This document shows positions 47,812-56,451 of a stretch of 64,000 nt of DNA, one piece after another. Positions within the stretch are counted from its first letter, which is position 1; each line of letters begins with the position of its first letter. The notes under the pieces are model-generated. The model saw only the letters and a list, made by a program, of their open reading frames with translations, did no database searches and was not told the DNA's origin. Source of the stretch: Alphaproteobacteria bacterium (lineage in GTDB: Bacteria; Pseudomonadota; Alphaproteobacteria; Caulobacterales; Caulobacteraceae); the NCBI GenBank assembly GCA_018821435.1, contig JAHJME010000010.1, positions 1 through 64,000 on the forward strand, in the 5' to 3' direction. A program made the position numbers and the translations under genes.

Positions 47812-48291
47812 ATGACGCAAGCGCCTGACGCCCCGAGTTCGTCCGCACCGGGCCCGCTGAAGCTGGAGGACTTCCTGTGCTTCTCGGTCTACGCCGCCGG
47901 CCACGCCTTCAACCGGCTGTATCGACCGCTGCTGGACAAGCTGGGCCTGACCTATCCGCAGTACCTGGCGATGGTGGTGCTGTGGGAGGCGGACGACCGG
48001 ACGGTGGGCGAATTGGGCGGGCGGCTGGGGCTGGAGTCCAGCACCCTGACCCCGCTGCTGAAGCGTCTGGAGGGGTTGGGACTGGTCAGCCGCACGCGCG
48101 ATCCGGCGGACGAGCGGGTGGTGCGGATCCGGCTGACCGACAAGGGCCGGGCGCTGAAAGGCCCGGCATGCGCCGTGCCGGCCGAGCTGCTGGCGACTTC
48201 CGGGCTGGACGTGGCGGCGGTGGCCCGCATCCGGGACGAGCTCGCCGGCCTGAACGCCGCCCTGACGCGCGCCGAGCAGACGGGGCGCTGA
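47812..48291 (+). CDS. ohrR: MarR-family peroxide sensor OhrR
   Basis: A 159-residue MarR repressor. The N-terminal reactive cysteine lies in LEDFLCFSVYAAGHAFNRLY, as in OhrR, where oxidation by organic peroxide releases DNA. The winged helix follows (GGRLGLESSTLTPLLKRLEG, wing RTRDPADERVVRIRLT). It is divergent from ohr with paired operator-like sites, the usual OhrR arrangement. ATG at 47812. Confidence 0.93.
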   Translation: MTQAPDAPSSSAPGPLKLEDFLCFSVYAAGHAFNRLYRPLLDKLGLTYPQYLAMVVLWEADDRTVGELGGRLGLESSTLTPLLKRLEGLGLVSRTRDPADERVVRIRLTDKGRALKGPACAVPAELLATSGLDVAAVARIRDELAGLNAALTRAEQTGR

Positions 48292-48391
48292 TCTCGCCTC
48301 TCAGGGGAGTCGGGTAGTCGCCAGATATTTCGCGTGACAAGGTTCTGTTAACCGTGGCGCACGGGCGCGCGCGGTATCGGGGAACTTGCCT

Positions 48392-49090
48392 ATGACCTTC
48401 AAGAAGCTCCTGGCGGGCGTCGCTGTCGCGACCGCGCTCATGACGGGCGCGGCCAACGCCGCCGTGAACTTCAGCGACAACTTCGACGGCGAAAGCGCGC
48501 CGGGCGAAAGCAAGCTGAACTACACCGGCTTCGCCAACTGGGACGTCATCGGCCAGGTCGACCTGGTGTCGACGCCCAACCCCTATGACACCAACGGCGT
48601 CGGCAACTACGTCGACCTGGACGGCACCGCCGGCCCGGGCGCCATCGTCAGCAAACAGGCTTTCGCGTTCGCCGCCGGCGACTTCGTGACCTTCAGCTTC
48701 CAGTTCTCCGGCAACCAGCGCGACCAGAACTTCGACACCTTCAGCTTCGGTCTGGACTTCGACGGTCCCGGCACGCTGCTGAACCTGCAGCTGGATGGCG
48801 GCCCCTCCGGCAACTTCGCCTACTCGGCGTTCAACCACACCGGCATCTCGTTCCTCGTCGGCCCCAACGACGCCTGGCGGGTGGCGACCTACACGTTCAC
48901 GACCAGCGCGGCCGGGTCGGCGAAGATCTACTTCGGCACAACCAGCGCCGACAACGTCGGCCCGATGGTCGACAACGTCAGCCTGACGGCCGTGGCGGTC
49001 CCGGAGCCCGCGACCTGGGCGATGATGATCATGGGCTTCGGCGCGGCCGGCGCCGTGCTCCGTCGCCGCCGGACGGCGCTCGCCGCCTGA
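48392..49090 (+). CDS. PEPxxWA-CTERM secreted protein
   Basis: A 232-residue exported protein: signal peptide (MTFKKLLAGVAVATALMTGA), a jelly-roll-like body with NFSDNFDGE and an FSFGLDFDGPG stretch, then the tail PEPATWAMMIMGFGAAGAV with Arg cluster. The lectin-like beta pattern suggests carbohydrate or matrix binding, but this is only a guess from composition. A strong terminator follows. The ATG at 48392 has GGGGAA upstream. Confidence 0.88.
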   Translation: MTFKKLLAGVAVATALMTGAANAAVNFSDNFDGESAPGESKLNYTGFANWDVIGQVDLVSTPNPYDTNGVGNYVDLDGTAGPGAIVSKQAFAFAAGDFVTFSFQFSGNQRDQNFDTFSFGLDFDGPGTLLNLQLDGGPSGNFAYSAFNHTGISFLVGPNDAWRVATYTFTTSAAGSAKIYFGTTSADNVGPMVDNVSLTAVAVPEPATWAMMIMGFGAAGAVLRRRRTALAA

Positions 49091-49114
49091 GCGACCGCAT
49101 CGCGGACATCGATG

Positions 49115-49146
49115 GGCCCGCTTCCTTCCGAGGGAGCGGGCCTTTT
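49115..49146 (+). terminator. intrinsic terminator
   Basis: GGCCCGCT (49115-49122) pairs with AGCGGGCC (49135-49142), followed by TTTT. It lies 24 bp after the PEP-CTERM stop and ends its transcript. Confidence 0.85.
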
Positions 49147-49163
49147 GCTGCGTGCTCGGTCCC

Positions 49164-49553
49164 CTACGGCCGGACCAGGTCCAGCCCCGCGTCGGTGCGG
49201 GGGAAGGCGGCGCCGGGGACGTAGGTCACGATGGGGCGGACCTCGTAGATGGCGTTGGGATTGGCGGCGTTCAGCTGTTGCGCGATGGCGATGGCCTGGG
49301 CGCGGTCGGCGCAGTCGAGGACGTAGAAGCCCAGCATCGCCTCCTTGGTTTCGGCGAAGGGGCCGTCGGTGACCAGGCCCTTGCCCCGCACCACGGCGGC
49401 CAGCTGGGTGGCGCCCAGGCGGGCGGCCGGGCCCATCTGGCCGTCCAGGCGCTGATGGACCGCCAGAAGCCTGTCCATCAGCGCATTGTCCTCGACCTCG
49501 GTCATCGCCTTGACGTCGGTTTCCTCGTGGTAGGCGAGGAGGGCGTAGAGCAT
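49164..49553 (-). CDS. YCII-related (DGPF-type) protein
   Basis: A 129-residue protein of the YciI/YCII family with the hallmark TDGPFAETKEAMLGFYVLD. Relatives often sit beside ECF sigma factor genes, but none is here. Function is not established; some members act as small hydrolases. AGGGA before the ATG at 49553 supports this start rather than an upstream one. Confidence 0.85.
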   Translation of the reverse strand: MLYALLAYHEETDVKAMTEVEDNALMDRLLAVHQRLDGQMGPAARLGATQLAAVVRGKGLVTDGPFAETKEAMLGFYVLDCADRAQAIAIAQQLNAANPNAIYEVRPIVTYVPGAAFPRTDAGLDLVRP

Positions 49554-49587
49554 GCGGGGTCCCTGAGGCTGCTTGGCGCCGGCGACC

Positions 49588-50538
49588 CTAGGACGGACGT
49601 GCGGCGCCGTTCCCGACATTTCTGCGAGCGGCGGGTTTTTTGGCGACGGGCTTCGTCTCGCGCTCGATCGTGACCTGGTGCGGATAGGGGAAGCTGAGGC
49701 CGCGCGCCTCCAGCGTCTCCTTGATCCGCTTGGTCAGGTCGAACTTTGTGTCCATCCAGTCGTCGGTCTTGGACCAGCAGCGCAGGGTGACGTTGACGGC
49801 GCTGTCGCCGGTGGCGGTGACCTTGGCCCAAGGCGCGGGCGTGGCCAGCACGCGGGGCTCGTCGCCGGCCACCTCCAGCAGGGTCGCCAGGGCCACGTCC
49901 AGGTCGTCGTCATAGTCGACGCCGAACACCAGCTCGATGCGGCGCTTGCCCGACTGGCTGATGTTGACGATCAGGTCGCCGAACACCTTGCCGTTGGGCA
50001 TGAACAGGGTGAGGCCGTCGTAGTCGAGCAGCTTGGTGTTGAAGAGGTCCATGCCGACCACCTTGCCCTGACGGCCCGCGAGCTCGACCTTGTCGCCGGC
50101 GCGGTAGGGGCGCAGCAGCAGGATCATCACCCCGGCCGCGACATTGCCCAGGGTGCCCTGCAGCGCCAGGCCGATGGCCAGGGACGCGGCGCCCAGGACC
50201 GCCAGGACCGAGGTGGCCTGCACGCCCAGCTGCTGGAGCACCGCCACCAGGCCCACGGCCACGACGATGTATTTCACCAGGGTGGAGACGAAGGTGGCGA
50301 GCGTACCGTCCGCCGGCTGCTGGTTGTGGGGGAGGCGAGTGAGGGCCCTCTGCGCCACGCCGCCCAGCCGGCGCGCCAGCCACAGGGTGACGGCCAGGAT
50401 CAGCAGGGCGACGAACAGGCGCATGGAGAACGCGCCCAGCGTCGCCGCCAGGCTGCGCAGCATCACCGGGTCGCCCGAGAGGGCCAGGCCGACCATGTCG
50501 AAGAAGGGGGTGACGGGATCTTCGGGTTTGGGAGCCAA
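49588..50538 (-). CDS. MscS-family mechanosensitive channel
   Basis: A 316-residue small-conductance mechanosensitive channel that would open on membrane tension to release solutes after osmotic downshift. Three N-terminal helices include the pore helix region VLAVLGAASLAIGLALQGTL, followed by NVAAGVMILLLRPYRAGD and a beta domain (MPNGKVFGDLIVNIS). The C-terminus is basic and low-complexity. The start is a TTG at 50538 with GAGG upstream. Confidence 0.92.
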   Translation of the reverse strand: MAPKPEDPVTPFFDMVGLALSGDPVMLRSLAATLGAFSMRLFVALLILAVTLWLARRLGGVAQRALTRLPHNQQPADGTLATFVSTLVKYIVVAVGLVAVLQQLGVQATSVLAVLGAASLAIGLALQGTLGNVAAGVMILLLRPYRAGDKVELAGRQGKVVGMDLFNTKLLDYDGLTLFMPNGKVFGDLIVNISQSGKRRIELVFGVDYDDDLDVALATLLEVAGDEPRVLATPAPWAKVTATGDSAVNVTLRCWSKTDDWMDTKFDLTKRIKETLEARGLSFPYPHQVTIERETKPVAKKPAARRNVGNGAARPS

Positions 50539-50711
50539 GCAACCTCGCGCGGTGAAAAGCCCACCGGGGTGCAGAACGTCCGGACCGCCCAGGCGATGCC
50601 TGGCGGGTTAGAAAAAATCGAGGCGATAGAAAAAATCGCGCCTCCGCCCCGGTTACGCCCGGCGGTGAAGAGGGCCATCTGGCGGGTTCAACCTCTGCTT
50701 TGGAGTGCCTC

Positions 50712-51236
50712 ATGGCCCTGTCGCTCTACGACGCCTCGATCCCCGGCTACGTGCTGATGCTGAAGAACCTCGCCGCGCTGCTGGAGAAGGCCGAGGCGCA
50801 CGCGACGGCGACCGGCGTCGACCCGACCAGCTATCTGGCGGCGCGGGTCGCGCCCGACATGAACCCGCTGACCAGCCAGATCCAACTGGCCAGCGACGCG
50901 GCCAAGGGCGGCGCGGCCCGGCTGGCGGGCGTGACCCCGCCCAGCATGCCCGACACCGAGACCACCTGGGCCGAGGTCAAGGACCGGGTGGCCAAGACCA
51001 TCGCCTTCGTGGAGTCGATCAAGCCCGAGCAGGTGAACGGCGACGACGAGCGGACCATCGAGTTGAAGACGCCGAACCGGACCCTGACGTTCACGGCGCG
51101 GGACTTCCTGCTGCAGTTCTCGCTGCCCAACTTCCACTTCCACGTGGTGACCGCCTACGGCCTGCTGCGTGGCCAGGGCGTGCCGATCGGCAAGATGGAC
51201 TACCTGGCCGGCGGCCAGACCTCGCTGGCGGCGTAG
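50712..51236 (+). CDS. DUF1993 family protein
   Basis: A 174-residue helical protein with the DUF1993 pattern: LSLYDASIPGYVLMLKNL at the start and FLLQFSLPNFHFHVVTAYGL near the end, where HFH may bind metal in a DinB-like bundle. Function is unknown. GGAG precedes the ATG at 50712. It is divergent from the MscS gene. Confidence 0.85.
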   Translation: MALSLYDASIPGYVLMLKNLAALLEKAEAHATATGVDPTSYLAARVAPDMNPLTSQIQLASDAAKGGAARLAGVTPPSMPDTETTWAEVKDRVAKTIAFVESIKPEQVNGDDERTIELKTPNRTLTFTARDFLLQFSLPNFHFHVVTAYGLLRGQGVPIGKMDYLAGGQTSLAA

Positions 51237-51255
51237 GGGCCGGCGCCGTTCCACC

Positions 51256-51451
51256 CCTCTCCCAGGCGCGGCAGCGCCGTGGGAGAGGTCGGGAGAGGGC
51301 GGCGCAGGCTTGGGACTTGGCGCTCCGGTTGGATCAAGGCCCCACCAGCGCTGTCGAGACCCTCGCGCCTTCGGGTCCGAGGCCACGGGCGAGCGGACCG
51401 CCGCGCCGCCCTCACCCAGCCTCCCCCACGACGCTTCGCGTCTGGGAGAGG
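51256..51451. mobile_element. ~197-bp REPIN/MITE-like element, copy 2
   Basis: Ends 51256-51303 and 51405-51451 are inverted hairpin repeats of the same type as at 44447-44644. Reverse-complemented, this unit aligns end to end with copy 1: the left end here resembles the right end there and the reverse, and CTTGATCCAA sits at the same core position. No gene lies in 51237-51650. Confidence 0.65.
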
Positions 51452-51559
51452 AGCAGGCCGTGCGTCGTCAGGCGTCGAGGATCTTCATGGTCGGCATCAT
51501 CTCCCCAGCCGCACCACACCGACGTACCGAACGTCAGCGACGGTTCAGGAACGGGCGCC

Positions 51560-51611
51560 TCCTCTCCCCCCTCTTCCCCCGGCTCGAGGCCGGGGTCGGG
51601 GGGAGGGGAGG
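51560..51611. repeat. palindromic GC-rich repeat
   Basis: CCTCTCCCCCCTCTTCCCCC pairs with the later GGGGTCGGGGGGAGGGGAGG around a CCGGCTCGAGGCCGG core. It is an extragenic palindrome 39 bp from the stop of the PEP-CTERM gene and might also end its transcript. The 108 bp before it show nothing I can name. Confidence 0.5.
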
Positions 51612-51650
51612 TGTTGAACCTCCGCAACGGGTCGCGGGCGCGCCGCCGGG

Positions 51651-52472
51651 TTAGGCGGGGCGCGCGGCGCGGCGACGGCGCAGGGCGCCGCCGGCGAGGC
51701 CGAAGCCGCCGAGCATCAGGGCCCAGGTCGAGGGCTCCGGCACGGCGTCGATCTGGAAATTGTCGAACCAGACGTTGCCGCGGGTGTCGGCGTGGAAGCC
51801 GATCGAGCGGGCGCCGGCGAGGCCCGTGAGCGAGAAGGTGTCGGCCTGATAGCCGGCCCCGCCGAAGGACCCCGACGTGGAGCCCAGCACGTCACCCGTG
51901 CCGTTGACGCCGGAGTAGGCGATCAGGGTCACGGTCGGCGAGTAGGTCCCGGTGATCTTGAAGGCCAGCAGGGACACCGCGCTGAGCTGGGTGCTGAAGT
52001 TGGCGTAGATCTCGCCGACGGAGGCGCCGAACCCGAACTCGAACAGCGAGACGGCGCCAACTGTGGCGTCCTCGACGCCCAGGTAGGAGAACAGTCCCTC
52101 GTTGGCGAGGCCGTAGGCGGTGTCGCCGGTCGACGCCAGCGACAGGGTGACGCCGTTGAGCGTCTGAATCGGGCTGATGCTGGAGGCGTTGTACGCGTCG
52201 AGGCCCGTGCTGCCGGGGTGCGGGAAAATGGTCTCGAGGTCGAAGGTCCCGGGGGGCGGCGCCGTCCCAAGGGCCGAGGTCGAACCGCCGCCAGTCCCCG
52301 TACCGCCGCCGCCGCCGCCGCCGTCCCCGGGGCCGCCATCGCCCGGATCACCCGGATCTTCGCCCGGATCGACGACCGGTCCGCCACTGGAGCCGCCCCC
52401 CGCGAAGGCGGCCGTGTGGGCGCCAAGCGACATCACCGCGACGCCCATGATCGCCAGAAAAACGCGTTTCAT
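51651..52472 (-). CDS. PEPxxWA-CTERM secreted protein with Gly/Pro-rich stalk
   Basis: A 273-residue exported protein. The signal peptide (MKRVFLAIMGVAVMSLGAHT) is followed by a low-complexity Gly/Pro/Asp stalk (about residues 26-68, with DPGDPGDGGPGDGGGG), a beta-rich globular domain, and the tail PEPSTWALMLGGFGLAGGAL with Arg cluster. The stalk may hold the domain away from the cell surface. Purines before the ATG support the start. Confidence 0.86.
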   Translation of the reverse strand: MKRVFLAIMGVAVMSLGAHTAAFAGGGSSGGPVVDPGEDPGDPGDGGPGDGGGGGGGTGTGGGSTSALGTAPPPGTFDLETIFPHPGSTGLDAYNASSISPIQTLNGVTLSLASTGDTAYGLANEGLFSYLGVEDATVGAVSLFEFGFGASVGEIYANFSTQLSAVSLLAFKITGTYSPTVTLIAYSGVNGTGDVLGSTSGSFGGAGYQADTFSLTGLAGARSIGFHADTRGNVWFDNFQIDAVPEPSTWALMLGGFGLAGGALRRRRAARPA

Positions 52473-52624
52473 CCTGCACCCCCACCAATTGCACTGGGCG
52501 CCAGACGCGCAGAATTCGGCGCTATATCAAAGCGCCGATCCGCGCCGCGCGGGAAAGCGATCGGCAACTGGCCATTCCGGCGGCGCCGCTGATCCTCGCG
52601 AAGCCAGGCGGGCCTCGGGCGGCG

Positions 52625-53563
52625 TCAGCGGACGCGGTATTCCTGGCTCATCTGGATGTCGTAGGTGCGGGCGACCCAGGCGGGGACGGCTTCGTCCAGG
52701 TCGAGCGCGGCGACGCGGTCGCGGCGGCTGGCGGATTGGTCGCCGCCCATGGCGTGCAGCAGGCTGCGGCCGAAGAGGGCGGAGGCGTTGCCGGGCTCCT
52801 GGGCCATGACGTGGGCGAAGTCGGCGGCCGCCTGCGGGCGCCGGCCGATCTTGAGGGAGAGGTAGCCGCGGTCCAGGCGGGCGGCCAGATCGCCGGGCAG
52901 CATTTGCACGGCCTTGTCGCAGTCCTGGGGGGTGGAGCCGCGCCAGGCGCCGCGCGCGCCTTGCGCGCACAGCCAGGCCCAGGCGTCGGCGTCGGTCTTC
53001 CGCGCCTCGGCGACCTTGGCGTAGCCCTCGGGCAACTGCTGGGCCGAGCGCTGGGCGGCATGCCAGCCGACGATCACCGGACCCTTGGCTGCGCGGCATA
53101 GCACCGGGACCTCACGGTCGCCGACATCGACCGGCCGGCCGTGCTTGCCGGAATAGCCGTTGACCACCGTGGTGAGCTTGCCCTCGGTGTCGAAGTGGCC
53201 GACCCGGCCCTCGAAGAGGCGGCCCTGGGCGCAATCCACGGTGACGCGGCGGACGACCATGGCGCCGGCGTCCTTGATCGAGGTCGCCGTCTTGCCCACG
53301 GCGAGGACGGTGGCCTCGACCACGCCGCCATCGCGGCGCTGGTCGTCCAGGGCCACGAAGCCCGTCTCGTCGACGCCCGATTCCAGGCGTTGCAGCCGGC
53401 CCAGGGGCAGGGCGGGCATCGGGGCCGCCGCGGCGGCGGCCTCTTCCTTCCTGGCGCGCGCCACGTCCATGGCGATCCACGCGCCCACGACGACCAGGGC
53501 GACCGCCCCCACGCCCGCGAACGCCATCAGCCGCACGCGGTCGGCCGCACCCTTCTTCGCCAT
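52625..53563 (-). CDS. membrane-anchored protein with TPR-like C-terminus, unknown
   Basis: A 312-residue protein with one N-terminal transmembrane helix (LMAFAGVGAVALVVVGAWIA) and a periplasmic part. The middle is beta-rich with cysteines (TVDCAQGRLFEGRVGHFDTE, VPVLCRAAKG). The end has repeat-like helices (LDRGYLSLKIGRRPQAAADF, HVMAQEPGNASALFGRSLLH) similar to tetratricopeptide units. GGGGGAG precedes the ATG. I do not recognise a named family. Confidence 0.7.
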   Translation of the reverse strand: MAKKGAADRVRLMAFAGVGAVALVVVGAWIAMDVARARKEEAAAAAAPMPALPLGRLQRLESGVDETGFVALDDQRRDGGVVEATVLAVGKTATSIKDAGAMVVRRVTVDCAQGRLFEGRVGHFDTEGKLTTVVNGYSGKHGRPVDVGDREVPVLCRAAKGPVIVGWHAAQRSAQQLPEGYAKVAEARKTDADAWAWLCAQGARGAWRGSTPQDCDKAVQMLPGDLAARLDRGYLSLKIGRRPQAAADFAHVMAQEPGNASALFGRSLLHAMGGDQSASRRDRVAALDLDEAVPAWVARTYDIQMSQEYRVR

Positions 53564-53652
53564 TCCGAAAACTCCCCCAGGTCGCGCCTTGCCGCGCTCC
53601 GCCCGGAGTCAGCGATAGAAGCGCCGCGGCGCGTCGTCCATACGGTGAAGCT

Positions 53653-53949
53653 TCAAAATCCCATCTGGACGCGGGCGTCCCGCTGGATGGCGTCGAGGTG
53701 ATCCTTCGACTCCTGCTGGCGCTGGAGGAACGCCTCGCGGCTCATGCAGCGGCGGGTGGGAATCTTCGAGCCGGAGATCGGGTCGCGGAAGCAGACCTGG
53801 GCGCTCTTGGGCCGATGGCGGCCTTCCTGCAGGCCATAGGGCGGCTCGCCGGGAAGGCTGGTCGCCTGGGTGACCACGCCCTTGGGCGAGGCGGTGGCCG
53901 GTTCGGCGCCGCCGGCGCGCAGGGCGAAGGCCAGGATCACGAACAGCAT
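53653..53949 (-). CDS. small secreted hypothetical protein
   Basis: About 98 residues with a short hydrophobic N-terminus (MLFVILAFALRAGG) that may be a signal sequence, and a conserved-looking end VCFRDPISGSKIPTRRCMSR followed by EAFLQRQQESKDHLDAIQRD. Similar Cys-x-n-TGSRxxxRxC proteins are common in alphaproteobacteria and have no known function. Start uncertain (53949 or further upstream at 54006). Confidence 0.55.
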   Translation of the reverse strand: MLFVILAFALRAGGAEPATASPKGVVTQATSLPGEPPYGLQEGRHRPKSAQVCFRDPISGSKIPTRRCMSREAFLQRQQESKDHLDAIQRDARVQMGF

Positions 53950-54067
53950 CGGAGGGACTCTCGGGGCTGCGACACGCCCGGAGCGTTCCGGACCATGGCG
54001 CATCATGCGCGGCGCCGGCGATTTTCGGAAGAGGGGGCTGTGGGCGCCGGCCGTCCGGCGGGGTGTC

Positions 54068-54676
54068 TCAGGTCGGCGGCGGGGCGACGCTCGCCAGGAA
54101 GGCGGCGATGATCGCCCGGTGGCGGGGCTCGCCGGTCCTGGCGTCGTGGGCGGCGACCAGATTGCCGTCGAGGCGCATCGACAGATAGCCGTGGACCAGG
54201 GACCACAGGCCGATGGCGTAGGTCTCGACGTCGAAACGCAACGGCCAGCCGCCCGCCTGAAGCTCGACCAGCAGGCGGTCGTAGAGGCTGTCCATCGCCG
54301 TGTTCAAGCCCGTGTCCGCGTCGTCCAGCAGGTCACGACGCCACAGCAGGCGGAAGCGGTTGGGGTGGGCCAGGGCGTAGTCGATCATCGCCTCGGCGAA
54401 GGCCACCAGCCGCGCTTCGCCGGCCGGCGCGTCGGCCATCTTTTCCACCGCCAGGGTCTGGATATCGCCGAAGAAGTCCGTCGCCAGCGCGGTCAGGAGC
54501 GCGCGCCGGTCGGCGAAATGGTTGACCGGCGCGGCATGCGAGACCCCGGCGGCGTGGGCCACGGCGCGGATCGTCAGGCCCGCGATCCCCGCACTGTCCA
54601 GCAGCGCGACCGCGCTCGTGAACAGGGCCTGGCGCAAATCGCCGTGGTGGTAGGTCGCCCGCCCGCGCTTGGTCAT
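54068..54676 (-). CDS. TetR-family transcriptional regulator
   Basis: A 202-residue TetR repressor. The HTH reads GLTIRAVAHAAGVSHAAPVN with HFADRRALLTALATDFF (about residues 34-68), and the C-terminal domain is of the WHG type (LWSLVHGYLSMRLDGNL). It is divergent from a membrane-protein gene, and two identical-arm operators lie in the 68-bp gap, so it probably represses both itself and that gene. Confidence 0.9.
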   Translation of the reverse strand: MTKRGRATYHHGDLRQALFTSAVALLDSAGIAGLTIRAVAHAAGVSHAAPVNHFADRRALLTALATDFFGDIQTLAVEKMADAPAGEARLVAFAEAMIDYALAHPNRFRLLWRRDLLDDADTGLNTAMDSLYDRLLVELQAGGWPLRFDVETYAIGLWSLVHGYLSMRLDGNLVAAHDARTGEPRHRAIIAAFLASVAPPPT

Positions 54677-54684
54677 GGCGGTAT

Positions 54685-54699
54685 ATTGACGGCGTCAAT
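54685..54699. promoter_or_regulatory. operator ATTGAC-N3-GTCAAT, site 1
   Basis: Perfect 6-bp arms around GGC, 8 bp upstream of the TetR ATG. The same arms recur at 54711-54725. Both are likely TetR binding sites. Confidence 0.7.
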
Positions 54700-54710
54700 G
54701 ACTTCTGCAA

Positions 54711-54725
54711 ATTGACAATGTCAAT
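54711..54725. promoter_or_regulatory. operator ATTGAC-N3-GTCAAT, site 2
   Basis: Same 6-bp arms around AAT, centred 26 bp from site 1 and 19 bp before the ATG of the divergent membrane-protein gene. Confidence 0.7.
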
Positions 54726-54744
54726 ATTTGCTTGAGGCTCGCCA

Positions 54745-56001
54745 ATGATCCGCAACGTCGCCGTCAGCCTCTGCGTGCTGACCTTTGGCCTCGCCGTGCC
54801 GATCCTCGAGATCAACGCGACCCACGTCTGGAACCCGGCCTGGCCGGGCCACGCGCGCCTGCACGAGGTCTGGCAGCTCATTACCAACGTCGTCCTGGCG
54901 CTGGCCTGCCTGTGGCTTGTCTGGGTCCGGCGACAGGTGCGTAGCGCCGCCCTGTTGGGCCTCGCCGTCGTCGGGGGCTTCCTCGCCGCCTACGCGCTCC
55001 GGGGCGCCTTCGGCGGCTCCATGGTCCATCCGGACGGCAGCGAACTGCTGATCGGCGGGGTCAATCCGGCGACGGCGATCATGCTGCTTTCCATGGCCGT
55101 CCTGCTGGGATGTGCGTGGCCGGCGCCGGCTTCGCGCGCCAATCCAGCTGAACATCGAACGGAGACACGCGCGACCGGCGTCAAAGGCGCCGGGCAAGGG
55201 CCGCGCCGCGTGCAGTCGATGACAGCGGCGCGCGCCCTGACTTGGTCCGTCATGCTGTGGTTCGTCGTCGCCGTGGCGGGCCAGGCCATCTTCGCGATCT
55301 ACATCGCCCTCTTCTATGGCGGGGCGACGCTGCGGGGCGACGTCGCGGCGTGGCGGGAGGTGATGCCCGGCCGGGTGACCGTCGGCGATACGGTGGGCAT
55401 CGCCACGATGGGGGTCCATCTGGCGCTGGCGTTCGTGGTGACGGCGGCGGGGCCGCTGCAACTGATCCCGGCGATCCGGGCGCGGATGCCCGCGGTTCAC
55501 CGATGGGTCGGCCGGGTCTACATCGTGGTGGGCTTTCTCATCAGCCTGGGCGGCCTCTACCTGATCTGGGGCCGCCGGGACGCGGACGACACCCTGCTGA
55601 AGTCGGCGCCGCTGACGCTGAACGCCCTGCTGATCATGGTGTTCGCGGCCATGGCGTGGCGGCACGCGCTGGCGCGCCGCATGGCGCTCCACCGGGAATG
55701 GGCGCTGCGGCTGTTCCTGGCCATGAGCGGGGTCTGGTTCCTGCGGATCGGGATCATGATCTGGGTTGCGACCGTCGGAACCGCCGGCCTGGGCGGGCGC
55801 CTGGAGGGTCCGGTCGGGACGGGCCTGAAGTTCGCCTGCTACCTCGCGCCGCTGGGCGTCCTGCAGCTGTACTTCGTCGCGCAGCGCAGCGCGGTCGCGT
55901 CGGCCAAATGGGCGATGGCCGCCGCGATGGGCGTGCTGGCGGTCGCCACGGCGGCGGGCGTCGTCATGGCCTCCATCGCCTTCTGGCTGCCGCACATTTA
56001 G
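54745..56001 (+). CDS. membrane protein: small 4-TM domain fused to DUF2306
   Basis: A 418-residue inner-membrane protein in two parts. Residues 1-130 have about four helices with THVWNPAWPGHARLHEVWQ, a pattern of small integral proteins of unknown function. After a hydrophilic linker (about 133-158) comes a DUF2306 membrane domain with MPAVHRWVGRVYIVVGF and HREWALRLFLAMSGVW, whose histidines may bind haem or metal. An internal ATG at 55219 marks where a separate DUF2306 gene would start, so this may be a gene fusion. Likely repressed by the divergent TetR protein. Confidence 0.75.
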   Translation: MIRNVAVSLCVLTFGLAVPILEINATHVWNPAWPGHARLHEVWQLITNVVLALACLWLVWVRRQVRSAALLGLAVVGGFLAAYALRGAFGGSMVHPDGSELLIGGVNPATAIMLLSMAVLLGCAWPAPASRANPAEHRTETRATGVKGAGQGPRRVQSMTAARALTWSVMLWFVVAVAGQAIFAIYIALFYGGATLRGDVAAWREVMPGRVTVGDTVGIATMGVHLALAFVVTAAGPLQLIPAIRARMPAVHRWVGRVYIVVGFLISLGGLYLIWGRRDADDTLLKSAPLTLNALLIMVFAAMAWRHALARRMALHREWALRLFLAMSGVWFLRIGIMIWVATVGTAGLGGRLEGPVGTGLKFACYLAPLGVLQLYFVAQRSAVASAKWAMAAAMGVLAVATAAGVVMASIAFWLPHI

Positions 56002-56195
56002 GGCGGCGCCGAGCTCGCATGCCCCTGGCGTATGGGCGCGGCGGCTCATACCGGCGGATGGGGGTCTGCACCGAAAACGCATAGCTATTCAGCGAAGATG
56101 CTGATCGGCGCGAGTCGGGTGCGGTGCTATGTAGAGCTTGTCCAGACGGACGCCCCGCTCCCCACGGGGTTCCCCCAGAACTTCAGGTGTGTGTG

Positions 56196-56312
56196 ATGAC
56201 TTCTCCGAGCTTCCTGGGCCTTGTCCAAAGGACGGCCCCCGCCGTCCTGACGACGGCCATGTTCGTCCTGGTGGTCGCCTTCGCGACCCTGGGCGTGGTT
56301 GGCGTCGCCTAG
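56196..56312 (+). CDS. 38-residue hydrophobic small protein
   Basis: A tiny frame, MTSPSFLGLVQRTAPAVLTT onward, with one transmembrane helix (TTAMFVLVVAFATLGVVGVA). It ends 31 bp before a strong intrinsic terminator, which makes transcription of this stretch likely. The ribosome-binding region is only weakly purine-rich. The 190 bp upstream contain no other gene; promoter not identified. Function unknown. Confidence 0.5.
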   Translation: MTSPSFLGLVQRTAPAVLTTAMFVLVVAFATLGVVGVA

Positions 56313-56343
56313 GCGCACGACCGACCCGATCGCGCGACGTCGC

Positions 56344-56366
56344 AAGGGCCCGAGAGGGCCCTTTTT
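56344..56366 (+). terminator. strong intrinsic terminator
   Basis: AAGGGCCC (56344-56351), tetraloop GAGA, GGGCCCTT (56356-56363), then TTT. A perfect 8-bp stem and T run, reading from the small-protein gene; by symmetry it could also act for leftward transcripts from the PEP-CTERM gene at 56452. Confidence 0.85.
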
Positions 56367-56451
56367 CGTGGGCGAACGCCAACGGCCGGCGTGCGGGCAT
56401 GACAACGCCGCCGGCCCTACGACCGGCGGCGCGCGGTATTGCGTAGGCGTT

